Source: UBA6136 sp044237765
Lineage (GTDB): Bacteria > Pseudomonadota > Gammaproteobacteria > Methylococcales > Methylococcaceae
Assembly (NCBI GenBank): GCA_044237765.1
Contig: JBIIEQ010000001.1
Span: 79,083 to 143,082, forward strand
Length of the DNA stretch: 64,000 nt
Direction of reading: 5' to 3'
Shown: positions 17,143 through 26,363 of the stretch, piece after piece
Layout of the letters: each line of letters starts with the position of its first letter
Numbering within the stretch: position 1 is the stretch's first letter
The notes under the pieces: generated by a model
What the model was told of the DNA's origin: nothing
What the model saw: only the letters and a program-made list of their open reading frames with translations
Databases searched by the model: none
Position numbers and translations under genes: made by a program

Positions 17143-17972
17143 GGGTGAAGAAGTCCACGCCGGCTGCTTCCTTGATCTGGTTGCAAACCCGCTGTGAAAT
17201 GGATTTCGAAGTGGAGGTGCCCACCCCCTTTATTTTGATGCTGAGACCACGGAGTAACGCTCAACAGTGGATTGGGCGAGAGTCTTACATCCTGAAGCCG
17301 AGTGTTCCGGTTTTTGAGTTCACTGACCGGTTCGGTAATCTGTGTCAGCGTCTGGTTGCGCCGCCGGGTCAATTCTCCGTGCGCACCAGCGCGGATATCC
17401 ACGTAAGAAGAGATATCGATGGATTGCCCGGTGCGCCCTTTGACGAGGTGCAAACCCTTCCCGAGGAGGTGCTGAGCTATCTGTTACCTACCCGGTATTG
17501 CGAATCTGATCGGTTCATTGACATGAGTCAGGAAATCGTCATGGGTGTGAAGCCCGGATATGACCAGGTGGCCACCATCAATCAATGGTTGCACCACAAT
17601 ATCCGCTTCAACCCCAATTCGCCTCAATTCCAGCTGTCAGCGGTGGAGACCTATCAGGCGGGCGAGGGTGTCTGCCGGGAGCTTGCCCACCTTGGAATCT
17701 CTCTGTGTCGCGCCCTCTGTATTCCGGCGCGGATGGCGGTGGGCTATCTGTTGGGCCTGCAGCCCATGGATTTTCATGCCTGGTTTGAAGCCTATGTGGG
17801 CGGTCGCTGGTATACCTTCGATCCCACTCAGTCGGAGCCCCGCGGAGGCCGGGTGGTGGTGGCCTATGGCCACGATGCCGCCGATGTGGCGATCTACAAT
17901 CAGTTTGGCCCGTCGGTTTATCCGAAGCACATGAGCGTTTCGGTCGAAGAATTACCAGAACCCATACTATAG
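17139..17972 (+). CDS. Transglutaminase-like protein, last gene of the Anbu operon
   Basis: The frame opens with TTG at 17139, overlapping the upstream stop; a GTG at 17145 sits about seven bases after GGAAGGGGG and is equally likely. The protein (about 275 residues) has a leader domain and a transglutaminase core with C179 in GEGVCRELAHLG, H213 in DFHAWFEAYV and D228 in WYTFDPTQ (numbered from the TTG). The triad is intact. Family members act as thiol proteases or amide-forming enzymes. It has no signal peptide. Two transglutaminase proteins with an ATP-grasp partner in one operon are typical of this cluster type. Confidence 0.88.
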   Translation: MRVKKSTPAASLIWLQTRCEMDFEVEVPTPFILMLRPRSNAQQWIGRESYILKPSVPVFEFTDRFGNLCQRLVAPPGQFSVRTSADIHVRRDIDGLPGAPFDEVQTLPEEVLSYLLPTRYCESDRFIDMSQEIVMGVKPGYDQVATINQWLHHNIRFNPNSPQFQLSAVETYQAGEGVCRELAHLGISLCRALCIPARMAVGYLLGLQPMDFHAWFEAYVGGRWYTFDPTQSEPRGGRVVVAYGHDAADVAIYNQFGPSVYPKHMSVSVEELPEPIL

Positions 17973-18071
17973 CGTGCTCTTCGTTATAATCCAGAATTCG
18001 ATAAATATTATTAAGAAATAGATGGTGAAAAATTGGTTAGATGCTGGAAATGGATAAATAAAATCCATGCG

Positions 18072-18099
18072 TTGACACCCTTCGATTTTTTGTTAAAAT
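18072..18099 (+). promoter_or_regulatory. Sigma-70 promoter for the MACPF gene
   Basis: A perfect -35 box TTGACA (18072-18077) is followed after 16 bases by TAAAAT (18094-18099), five of six matches to the -10 consensus. The region is AT-rich. It lies about 95 bases before the MACPF start codon and after the end of the Anbu operon, so the MACPF gene is probably transcribed on its own. Confidence 0.6.
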
Positions 18100-18194
18100 T
18101 TTAGAAGCGAGGGAATTTTAAATGCTCAAATAGTAAGAAGTTTTTTATGTCTTCAAGGTACAGTTTAATTCCACAGTAAGTTATCGGATTATAT

Positions 18195-20045
18195 ATGCGT
18201 TATATAATTTTTTATATTTCCCTCATTATATGGTCGCCGACATACGCCACAGGCCTTCTTGAAACGGCCTGCCAGAATGGTGTTTGTCCCGGTCTTGGCA
18301 GGTTGTTCTACCTGCCTGATGTAAACGCTATAAGCTCAAATACAGGAGGTCGTCAGTTTTTCAAGGTTGATCCATCTCTTACCCAAGACAAATGCGCTAA
18401 GCTCTCTTCACCAATTAATACATCCCTTGACCAGTTTACCCAGTATCAGGGCATGTCCTCATTTGTCAACTCAGTCAATTCAAGCAGCAACTTATCTGGA
18501 GATGTTAAGGTAGCGTCACTTTCAATGAAAGCTACAGCTGAGTTGGTAACAGGCTTTGAGTCTAAGGCGTCCAGCAGTGCTGGAACAATAGTATTTGATA
18601 GATCTTATCTGACTAGCGTTGTTGACCTTCAGGATATTGATCAATGCATGTCAGTTGAGAACATCGATCCAACAGTTCTTCAGGCCTTTGCTAGACTGCC
18701 ATCTCTCTCGCTAAATTCTTTTATAGAAGATGGCAGCTGGAACCCATATATTGAGTTCCTAAAGAACCATGGGTCTCATATTATTACCCAAAGTACATTC
18801 GGTAGTCGTTTTCAAATATGGGAGAGCAACTCATCCTCTAGCAGCGAAACCCTAAAACTGCTTGAGGCAAAAGCCTGCGTTGAGCTTAATGGAACAAGCG
18901 GTGAAGACACACTTGCAATAGCAGGATGTAGTGCATATGACCAAAACACTCGTCAACAAGCAGCGTCTACTAGCAGTAATCAGTTTGTTGTGATTCGGGG
19001 CGGTGATGACGCCACTCGCAAAGCTCTACAGAATCATGTTACCTCTGCCAATATGGATGCCTTCATTAACAAGGCAGATGTCTCTGATCAGGCGGTAAGA
19101 TGGGAGTATACACCTGTATGGAGGGTTTTTCAGAGAATTTATCAGCCATTATGCAGTCAAAATGGAAAGGATTCGCAGGATTGTGTAAATTACCAAAATG
19201 CAGTGAATCTTGAAGCGGCATATTCTGGTTTTATGGCGTGGAGCTGCACGAAACAAGATTCAAGTAACAATATCACTTATCAAGGAATGTATAACAGCGT
19301 ACCTAGTGGGCAAGTAACTGGATACTGGTCCTGTAAGGTAGCTAAAGAAGGTTGTAATAACGATGATGACTGTCACTACCGCGCTGGTGTTACTTCAGGA
19401 TGCTATGGTCCAAGTTGTTTTAAATCGGTCAATATTCCTGGAACTAACCAGAGCACCGTGAAGGTCCAGAGCGATGATGATAATCAAGGCACAGATGTTG
19501 GTGTAAATCAATCCTGCGAAGCCCATTTCTGGGGCTCTTATGCTAGCTGTAAGACAGGATGGAACGGTGGTGTTGTGGCCCATGACTTATGGAATCAGGC
19601 GGGAGCACTTAGCACATATGGCTCATATTTTAGCTCCTATTCATCGCCCACAGTTAGCCCATCGGCTTATACCGTCTCTTTACATATTGAAAGCTCTGAT
19701 CTTCCCGGAAGCAAAAAAGCTAAGAAAAATCCGCTTGGGTCACAAAATTTTGCGATACGCAGCATCCCAGAAGGTATATTTTGTCCTGGAGCGGGTTGTG
19801 ATGCCTTATTTTCCTCTGGCACTAACTTTCGTTTGGTTTGGATTGAAGAAAGGGGAGGCGCCAATTTCGTAAAATGGCAAGGTGATGCTTGTAATGGGTC
19901 ACGCAATCGAGTCAAGAACTTAGCTGTTATCAAATCAATCCAAGACAAAGTTAATATTCATTATCCTAAAGGCGAAGAAATATTCATTTGTGACGCTAAG
20001 GCCAATGAGAATATGCTTATTGATGCTAACGTTAATTTAAGGTAG
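18195..20045 (+). CDS. Secreted MACPF/perforin-domain protein
   Basis: The 616-residue protein begins with a signal peptide (MRYIIFYISLIIWSPTYA). Residues 185-206 (YIEFLKNHGSHIITQSTFG and following) match the MACPF signature Y-x6-[FY]-G-T-H-[FY] with mild substitutions (H-G-S-H-I). About 70-330 is Ser/Thr-rich, as expected for MACPF strands and membrane-inserting helices. A Cys-rich C-terminal half has pairs such as EGCNNDDDCHYRAG and GCYGPSCF and probably serves for binding. MACPF proteins make membrane pores in immunity, predation and toxin delivery; many bacterial members are uncharacterised. The gene is visibly more AT-rich than all neighbours, suggesting horizontal acquisition. Its ribosome site is weak. 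Target and pore activity are unknown. Confidence 0.72.
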   Translation: MRYIIFYISLIIWSPTYATGLLETACQNGVCPGLGRLFYLPDVNAISSNTGGRQFFKVDPSLTQDKCAKLSSPINTSLDQFTQYQGMSSFVNSVNSSSNLSGDVKVASLSMKATAELVTGFESKASSSAGTIVFDRSYLTSVVDLQDIDQCMSVENIDPTVLQAFARLPSLSLNSFIEDGSWNPYIEFLKNHGSHIITQSTFGSRFQIWESNSSSSSETLKLLEAKACVELNGTSGEDTLAIAGCSAYDQNTRQQAASTSSNQFVVIRGGDDATRKALQNHVTSANMDAFINKADVSDQAVRWEYTPVWRVFQRIYQPLCSQNGKDSQDCVNYQNAVNLEAAYSGFMAWSCTKQDSSNNITYQGMYNSVPSGQVTGYWSCKVAKEGCNNDDDCHYRAGVTSGCYGPSCFKSVNIPGTNQSTVKVQSDDDNQGTDVGVNQSCEAHFWGSYASCKTGWNGGVVAHDLWNQAGALSTYGSYFSSYSSPTVSPSAYTVSLHIESSDLPGSKKAKKNPLGSQNFAIRSIPEGIFCPGAGCDALFSSGTNFRLVWIEERGGANFVKWQGDACNGSRNRVKNLAVIKSIQDKVNIHYPKGEEIFICDAKANENMLIDANVNLR

Positions 20046-20068
20046 CTGCATATCAACTGAGAAATATT

Positions 20069-20111
20069 CTGGCCATTGTTTTAGTTAAATATATTAACTA
20101 ACAGTGGTCAG
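20069..20111. terminator. Long AT-rich stem-loop after the MACPF gene
   Basis: The first arm includes CTGGCCATTGTT and TAGTTAA; the second is TTAACTA followed by ACAGTGGTCAG. They pair over about 18 positions with two G-U pairs and a two-base bulge around a short AT loop. The element starts 24 bases after the stop codon. There is no long U tract, so it may be a transcript end or stabiliser rather than a textbook terminator. Confidence 0.45.
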
Positions 20112-20292
20112 AGTATAGATTTAGAACGACTTATTAAACCGGCCACTATTTGGTCTGCGCTGAACAACCCTGGCGGCGCATATTATTTCCCATCAGTACG
20201 CATTAGGCTTATGGACACCCTCATCTGTGCGTATTTGCACCTTTAGGGCCAATTCTCCCTAGAGGGATCTTGATGCTGGCAACTCAGCTTGC

Positions 20293-22581
20293 CTATTTTG
20301 TTGGCGGGCGAACGCGATTCACGTCCATGGCGGTGATGGCGGTCATGTTGACCAGTCGGCGAACAGTGGCTGATGGACTGACGATATGGATAGGCTTGGC
20401 GGCGCCGAGCAGCATCGGGCCGATGGTGACACCATCGCCCGACGCGGTTTTCAGCAGATTAAAGGAAATGTTGGCCGCGTCCAGGTTGGGCATCAGCAGC
20501 AGATTGGCTTCGCCCTGCAATCGCGAGTTGGGGAAGATGGCCTGGCGGACGGCTTCTGACAATGCAGCATCCCCGTGCATTTCGCCCTCGACTTCGAGAT
20601 CCGGTGCGTATTGCTCGATCAGATGGAGCGCATGACGCATCTTTAATGCTGATGGGCTATCGCTGGAACCAAACGAGGAATGCGACACTAGCGCCGCCTT
20701 GGGTTGCAGTCCGAATTGCCGCACCTTTTCCGCCGCCAGCCAGGCCATTTCGGCAATCTGCTCCGCTGTCGGATCCTGCTGGACGCCGGTGTCGCAGATG
20801 AACAGCGTGCGTTTTGGCAGCATCAGCACGTTCAAGGCGTAATAATTCCGCACCCCGGTTCGGGCGCCGATGACCTGGTTGATGTAATGCAAATGCAATT
20901 CATGCGAGCCGAAGGTGCCGCAGATCAGGCCGTCCGCATCCCCCAGATGAATCATCATGGCACCAATCAATGTGGCCCGACGGCGCATTTCGATCCTGGC
21001 ATATTGCGGCGAGACGCCGCAGCGCTGGGTGATCTTGAAATACTCCTCATGGTAGACGCGATAGCGCGGGTCGGATTGCGGGTTCACCAGTTCAAAGTCG
21101 ACCCCGGGCTGGATGCGCAGCCCATGTTTCTCAATGCGGCGTTCGATTACCTCGGCGCGGCCGATGAGAATAGGCCGCGCCAGCCCTTCATCGACCACGA
21201 TCTGCACGGCTCGTAACACCCGATCATCCTCGCCTTCGGCATACACGATCCGCGTGGGTGGGGCTGCCTTGGCCGCGCTAAACAGCGGGCGCATGATCAG
21301 TCCGGAGGAGTACACGTATTGCGAGAGGGATTCCCGATAAGCTTCGATGTCCGCCAGCGGATGACTGGCCACGCCCGAGTCCATGGCCGCCTGCGCCACG
21401 GCTGGGGCAATGACTGAAATGAGTCGCGGATCGAAGGGTTTTGGAATGAGATAGTCGGGGCCAAATTTCAAGTCGCGCTCCCCGTAGGCGGCGGCGACCA
21501 CTTCCGATTGCTCAGCCTGGGCCAGGTCGGCAATGGCCGTTACCGCTGCGCGCTTCATCGCCTCGTTGATGGTGGTGGCGCCAACATCCAGCGCCCCCCG
21601 GAAAATGAACGGAAAGCAGAGGACATTGTTGACCTGATTGGGGTAGTCCGACCGGCCGGTGGCGACGATGGCATCGGGCCGGGCCGCCTTGGCCAGGTCC
21701 GGACGAATTTCCGGCTCCGGGTTGGCCAGCGCGAGAATCAGCGGGTTCTCGGCCATGATCTTGACCATGTCGGGCTTGAGGACGCCGCCCGCCGAAAGTC
21801 CCAGGAAAATATCCGCGCCATCGATCACCTCGGCCAGATTACGGGCCCCGGTCTTGCGGGCATAGCGCGCCTTGTCCTCATCAATTTCTTCCCGGCGTCC
21901 CGCGTAGACCACGCCGGCGATATCCGTTACCCAGATGTTCTCCTGCGGCAGGCCCAAGGAAACGAGTAGATCGAGGCAGGAAAGGGCGGCCGCGCCGGCG
22001 CCGGAGCTGACCAGTTTTACCTGGGCAAGATCCTTGCCCACGACCCGCAATCCGTTGAGGATCGCGGCGCTGACGATGATGGCGGTGCCATGCTGATCGT
22101 CATGGAAGACCGGGATATTCAGCCGTTCACGAAGTTTTCGCTCTACATAAAAGCACTCCGGTGCCTTGATGTCTTCCAGATTGATTCCACCGAAGGTCGG
22201 TTCCAGTGCGGCGATGATGTCGACCAGCCGGTCGGGATCCCGCTCATTGATTTCGATATCAAAACAATCAATGCCCGCAAATTTCTTGAACAGAACCGCC
22301 TTGCCTTCCATGACCGGCTTGGCGGCCAGCGGGCCGATGGCACCCAGACCCAAAACCGCGGTGCCATTCGTCACGACGCCAATCAGATTGCCACGGGAAG
22401 TCAGATGCCGCGCTTCGGTGGGATCGCGCACGATCTCCTCGCAAACCGCGGCCACCCCGGGGGAATAGGCCAGTGCCAGGTCGCGCTGATTGGTCAGGTC
22501 CTTTGTCGCCGCAATGGCGATTTTTCCGGCAGGCAACTCGCGGTGATAGTCGAGGGCGGCTTTTCTCAGCAATTCATCCAT
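20293..22581 (-). CDS. maeB: NADP-dependent malic enzyme with phosphotransacetylase-like domain
   Basis: The 762-residue protein has an N-terminal malic enzyme part (about 1-425) with LALAYSPGVAAVCEEI, HDDQHGTAIIVSAAILNGLR and the nucleotide-binding loop VSSGAGAAALSCLDLL. The C-terminal part (about 430-762) resembles phosphate acetyltransferase (RIVYAEGEDDRVLRAVQ, MIHLGDADGLICGTF). This is the layout of MaeB, which decarboxylates malate to pyruvate with NADP; the PTA-like half is thought to be regulatory. The citrate synthase gene lies immediately upstream on the same strand (26-base gap), linking two acetyl-CoA/pyruvate metabolic genes. Confidence 0.95.
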   Translation of the reverse strand: MDELLRKAALDYHRELPAGKIAIAATKDLTNQRDLALAYSPGVAAVCEEIVRDPTEARHLTSRGNLIGVVTNGTAVLGLGAIGPLAAKPVMEGKAVLFKKFAGIDCFDIEINERDPDRLVDIIAALEPTFGGINLEDIKAPECFYVERKLRERLNIPVFHDDQHGTAIIVSAAILNGLRVVGKDLAQVKLVSSGAGAAALSCLDLLVSLGLPQENIWVTDIAGVVYAGRREEIDEDKARYARKTGARNLAEVIDGADIFLGLSAGGVLKPDMVKIMAENPLILALANPEPEIRPDLAKAARPDAIVATGRSDYPNQVNNVLCFPFIFRGALDVGATTINEAMKRAAVTAIADLAQAEQSEVVAAAYGERDLKFGPDYLIPKPFDPRLISVIAPAVAQAAMDSGVASHPLADIEAYRESLSQYVYSSGLIMRPLFSAAKAAPPTRIVYAEGEDDRVLRAVQIVVDEGLARPILIGRAEVIERRIEKHGLRIQPGVDFELVNPQSDPRYRVYHEEYFKITQRCGVSPQYARIEMRRRATLIGAMMIHLGDADGLICGTFGSHELHLHYINQVIGARTGVRNYYALNVLMLPKRTLFICDTGVQQDPTAEQIAEMAWLAAEKVRQFGLQPKAALVSHSSFGSSDSPSALKMRHALHLIEQYAPDLEVEGEMHGDAALSEAVRQAIFPNSRLQGEANLLLMPNLDAANISFNLLKTASGDGVTIGPMLLGAAKPIHIVSPSATVRRLVNMTAITAMDVNRVRPPTK

Positions 22582-22607
22582 GGGCTGGTTTTGTTCGTGG
22601 CTTATCT

Positions 22608-23912
22608 TTATCGATGGGTGCTGGCACTGCCCATGGGTACGTCGCGTCGCTCAGGTCCGGTATACAGTTGCCGGGGCCGACCAATGCGGTGTTCCGGATC
22701 GCTGATCATCTCGTCCCAGTGGGCCACCCAACCAACAGTTCGACCCATCGCAAACATCGCGGTGAAAATGTTGGTGGGAATACCCAGAGCATGCAACACG
22801 ATCCCGGAATAGAAATCCACATTGGGATACAGCCGTTTCTGAATGAAGTAATCATCCTCCAGGGCAATCCGCTCCAGTTCCATGGCGAGCTTGAATAGTC
22901 GGTGGTCCTGAAGATTCAATTCGTTAAGCACTTCATGGCAGGTGGTGCGCATCAGTTTGGCGCGGGGATCGTAGTTCTTGTAGACGCGATGACCGAAACC
23001 CATCAGACGGAAGGGGTCATTCTTGTCCTTTGCCTTGGCGATGAACTCGGGAATTCGCGAAACATCCCCGATCTGCTCCAGCATGTTCAGAACTGATTCA
23101 TTGGCGCCGCCATGGGCAGCGCCCCACAGGCAGGCGATGCCGGCTGAAATGCAGGCATAAGGATTGGCCCCGCTGGAGCCCGCCAGTCGCACCGTCGAGG
23201 TCGAGGCATTCTGTTCATGGTCGGCATGCAAAATCAGGATGCGATCCAGCGCCCGGACCAGCACCGGATTGGCCTGGTACTCGTCGCAAGGCGTCGCATG
23301 CATCATGCGCAAAAAATTCTCCACATAGCCCAGCTTGTTCTGCGGGTACATGAACGGCATGCCCATGCTGTACTTGTGAGACATCGCCACAATGGTCGGC
23401 ACTTTGGCGATCAGGCGAACCGCGCACAGTTGTCGGGCAGTCTTGGAGCGAATGTCCAGTGCATCGTGATAGAAGGCAGACAGGGCCCCGACCACACCGA
23501 CCATGATCGCCATGGGATGGGCATCGCGGCGAAATCCCTTGAAAAAGTTATTGAGCTGATCATGCACCATGGTATGCATGGTGATGCTGTGTTCGAAGGC
23601 TGCAAGCTGTTCCGGAGTGGGCAGTTCGCCATTCAGAATGAGGTAGCACACCTCGAGGAAATGGCAGTGCTCCGCCAGCTGCTCGATGGGGTATCCACGG
23701 TAGAGCAAGATGCCTGCATCACCATCGATGAAGGTGATGGCCGAACGGCAGCTGGCAGTGGAGTTGAATCCCGGATCATAGGTAAACAGCCCGGTATTTT
23801 TGTAGAGGGCCTGAACATCGATGACATCGGGACCCTCGGTACCCGAATGGACGGGCAGTTCGCAGACCACTTTCTGATCTTCATTCAGGCTCAAAAGACG
23901 GGGTTGAGACAT
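22608..23912 (-). CDS. gltA: Citrate synthase (type II)
   Basis: The start is placed at 23912, where a GGAGG lies six bases before the ATG and the product begins MSQPRLLSLNEDQ; the longer open frame to 24005 has no ribosome site and no family similarity. The 434-residue enzyme has the catalytic regions LHADHEQNASTST and MGFGHRVYKNYDPRAKLM. It condenses oxaloacetate and acetyl-CoA to citrate. The early Zn/NADH-site type N-terminal domain (NTGLFTYDPGFNSTASCRS) identifies the large hexameric Gram-negative form. maeB follows after 26 bases. Confidence 0.96.
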   Translation of the reverse strand: MSQPRLLSLNEDQKVVCELPVHSGTEGPDVIDVQALYKNTGLFTYDPGFNSTASCRSAITFIDGDAGILLYRGYPIEQLAEHCHFLEVCYLILNGELPTPEQLAAFEHSITMHTMVHDQLNNFFKGFRRDAHPMAIMVGVVGALSAFYHDALDIRSKTARQLCAVRLIAKVPTIVAMSHKYSMGMPFMYPQNKLGYVENFLRMMHATPCDEYQANPVLVRALDRILILHADHEQNASTSTVRLAGSSGANPYACISAGIACLWGAAHGGANESVLNMLEQIGDVSRIPEFIAKAKDKNDPFRLMGFGHRVYKNYDPRAKLMRTTCHEVLNELNLQDHRLFKLAMELERIALEDDYFIQKRLYPNVDFYSGIVLHALGIPTNIFTAMFAMGRTVGWVAHWDEMISDPEHRIGRPRQLYTGPERRDVPMGSASTHR

Positions 23913-24219
23913 GGGGCCTCCGGCGTTAAGAATCAGGGTGCGTGGAAATGTACAGCAGGAAGCATGCCTGAAGCGGTGGGTGGGCGTTAGCCCGGGATAT
24001 GACATCCCCTGGTGATGGCCGGGTGATTTGGCGGCCAGTATGGTTTCCGTTTTTGCGCAGAAGGTTCCAGAAACGTGCAGCGATCTTGGGGTACGGCAAG
24101 CTTTGAACTGTCAGCCGGGCGGAGTCAAGCCAGTTTGACCAATGACCGTCGCTGAGGCTAAGCCGAAATGTCTTGATTCAAACAGGAATCTCCCGGTGGC
24201 ATTCAAAGTCTCCTCGCGG
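23913..24219. other. 307-base region upstream of gltA
   Basis: No coding sequence is evident. It must contain the gltA promoter on the minus strand. A reverse-strand TTGACT near 24122 is a possible -35 element but has no convincing -10 partner, so no promoter is called. Confidence 0.4.
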
Positions 24220-25398
24220 TTATCCCAGGCGAGCGCCGTTATCCAGCCGATAACTGCGGCCACGCCAGTTCACTTCACGTTTGAACCAGATCTGACCGTA
24301 AATGACGGGGGAAGCCAGCCAGATGATCAGCGAGGCCCAGGCGTACTTGAGCGGGATGCGGGTTCCGGCCATCCGATAGTTGAGATCGTTGATGGTCATG
24401 CCTACGGACAGGCTGAGAAATCCAGCGAGCAAGGCCAATGGCACTTGGCCATAGAGAAGGGCGAAAGCTGCGGAGATGAGCCCAATCCAGAAACCTGTCC
24501 CTGTCAGTGCGTGGGGTAGCTTGCAGGTCAGGAAGGGCAGTCCAGACATGGAGAAGGCAATCCAGCGAATCAGGATCTGGCCAAATTCTCCGGTGGTTGT
24601 GCCTTGCTGGACGATGGCGGCGGTTTTCGGCGACAGCTTGTTCCGGTAGCCAAATTGCTTCAGTCGCTTGCCCAAAAACATATCATCGACCAACTGTCCC
24701 TCGGCGGATTCCAGTCCCCCGATTGCGGTGATGGCCTCCCGCTTCAGCACCATCATGTGCCCCATGATGAAGGGCAACTCTCCGCCCATGGACTGGGCGG
24801 TCGCCAGAGCCGCCGGCTCGTAAAGGCCATTGACCATGACGGCATAGCCCACATCACCCAAGGTCAGGGCGGGTTCCCTTGACACCACGGTAGGAAAAGC
24901 CGCACCGGCCTGTTCATCCTCCATCAGCGTAGCGACCATCATGCGCAAGTCGGTTTCATCCTCGCGCATATCGGAGTCGATGAACGCCACCAGTTCATGG
25001 CGGGCCTCTCGAAGCCCCATGATCATGGCATTTAGTTTGCCTGTTCGATTTGACGGGGGATGACCGGAAAAGAGGATCCGAGCCCTGACTGCCGGATTTT
25101 TTTGGCAGGCTTCCGCAATCGCCTGCTCTACCAGCGGGCAGGCGGGTTCCTGAGCATCGTCCATTACAAACAGAATTTCCGCGTCACCCGGATAGGCGCC
25201 ATGAAAAGCGGCCCTTAAATTTTCTTCGATTCCGGTATCCAGCCCCTTGATCGGCCGGATGACACTGACCGAAGGATACTGAGCCGGCTCCCGGGGAGCC
25301 GGCCGGTGCTGAAGGGCGCGCCGTTGCCAAAAATAGAAGCCCCACACCCAGGCGAGCAGAATGAATACGGCGGAGGTCAAGGCAAATTCAAAGGGCAT
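24220..25398 (-). CDS. Family 2/21 glycosyltransferase, ceramide-glucosyltransferase-like
   Basis: The 392-residue protein has an N-terminal membrane segment (about 5-24) and a GT-A catalytic domain with SVSVIRPIKGLD, the metal-binding region AFIDSDMREDE, an acceptor-site aspartate in LVDDMFLGKRL and the QxxRW motif (QILIRW). A hydrophobic C-terminal part has about four membrane segments. This arrangement matches GT21 ceramide glucosyltransferase and the hopanoid-associated HpnI. No hopanoid genes are nearby, so the acceptor lipid is open. The TPR gene lies 66 bases upstream on the same strand and could share its transcript. Confidence 0.82.
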   Translation of the reverse strand: MPFEFALTSAVFILLAWVWGFYFWQRRALQHRPAPREPAQYPSVSVIRPIKGLDTGIEENLRAAFHGAYPGDAEILFVMDDAQEPACPLVEQAIAEACQKNPAVRARILFSGHPPSNRTGKLNAMIMGLREARHELVAFIDSDMREDETDLRMMVATLMEDEQAGAAFPTVVSREPALTLGDVGYAVMVNGLYEPAALATAQSMGGELPFIMGHMMVLKREAITAIGGLESAEGQLVDDMFLGKRLKQFGYRNKLSPKTAAIVQQGTTTGEFGQILIRWIAFSMSGLPFLTCKLPHALTGTGFWIGLISAAFALLYGQVPLALLAGFLSLSVGMTINDLNYRMAGTRIPLKYAWASLIIWLASPVIYGQIWFKREVNWRGRSYRLDNGARLG

Positions 25399-25464
25399 GG
25401 TCAGGTAACCGAATTATCGTTGTTGCTAGGAGGCTGTTATGTGGCTTATCAAGCCGCTATTGGG

Positions 25465-26166
25465 TCACTGGCCTTTAAGAGCACTCAGGAAACGGCTAAA
25501 GAAATTGGCGCGGTTGCCATTCCTCTCTCTTGCATCCTTGAGCGCCTGTCCCAGTTCCTGCTTCAGTTTGATATCAGACAGTCGCTCATCCTCGCGGATA
25601 GGCGCCTTTTCGGCTCGCTCGAGATAGGTGAGGGCCTTGTCGAATTCGCCCTGCTCCAGCAAGAAATCGCCGTAGAAATAATTGGTGTCCACTTCATTTG
25701 GAAAATATTTGAGCGCCGTTTCCAGATATTGGCGGGCCAATTTGTTATCACCAAACGACAGCGGCCAGCCCGGCAGACGGTAGTAAAGATTGCCCAGCAT
25801 CACATAGGCGCTGGCTTCCATGGCCAGGGGATCGAGTGCGATGGCTTGCTGCAGTACAGCGCGCGCGTCCCTCACCTTGCTCAGAGCCCCCAGTCCTCCA
25901 TCACTTCCAGCCTGTGCACACAGCACGAGTGCCTCCATCAACAGCGGTTCTGCCGCCTGCGGAAAACGCTGGACCAGTTGCTGTGCCCGGCTCAGGAAGA
26001 CCTCCAGTTTTGGTCCCTGCTGTTTTGCCGGCAATCCGTAGAACACTTCAGCCCACTCGTCCTTGAGTGGCTGGACGGCAGCCAGAGCGTGGGTATCGGA
26101 GGCTATCACGGGGGGGGTTGCCAGCGCAAGAGCCAGGACAACGCCGATCAGGCGGGACACAAACAT
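25465..26166 (-). CDS. Exported TPR-repeat protein
   Basis: The 233-residue protein has a signal peptide (SRLIGVVLALALATPPVIA). Helical TPR-like units follow, for example AFAL-type packing in AKQQGPKLEVFLSRAQQLVQ, PLAMEASAYVMLGNLYYRLP and NKLARQYLETALKYFPNEVD. It is probably periplasmic and serves protein-protein contacts. It is the first gene of a minus-strand pair with the glycosyltransferase and is divergent from the NCS2 permease. No specific partner can be named. Confidence 0.72.
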   Translation of the reverse strand: MFVSRLIGVVLALALATPPVIASDTHALAAVQPLKDEWAEVFYGLPAKQQGPKLEVFLSRAQQLVQRFPQAAEPLLMEALVLCAQAGSDGGLGALSKVRDARAVLQQAIALDPLAMEASAYVMLGNLYYRLPGWPLSFGDNKLARQYLETALKYFPNEVDTNYFYGDFLLEQGEFDKALTYLERAEKAPIREDERLSDIKLKQELGQALKDARERNGNRANFFSRFLSALKGQ

Positions 26167-26363
26167 GCTTGAATTGATGGGAGGCTAAAGGGAAACGGAT
26201 TCTATGCGAGATGGCTAATTCGCGTCCATTAAGCTGCTCTGACGATTTCAGATCGGATGCTTGCAGTGGGTCTCCATATAAAATCGCACCCTTGTCACGC
26301 TCGTCCCAGATATTCAGTGACGTACGTCTTACACCGATACAGAACAAGCTCGAAATCAAAGCG

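Noticed and set aside
26211..26363. N-terminal extension of the NCS2 permease
   Set aside because: The 51 extra codons are unlike the family, and the normal transporter N-terminus starts at 26364.
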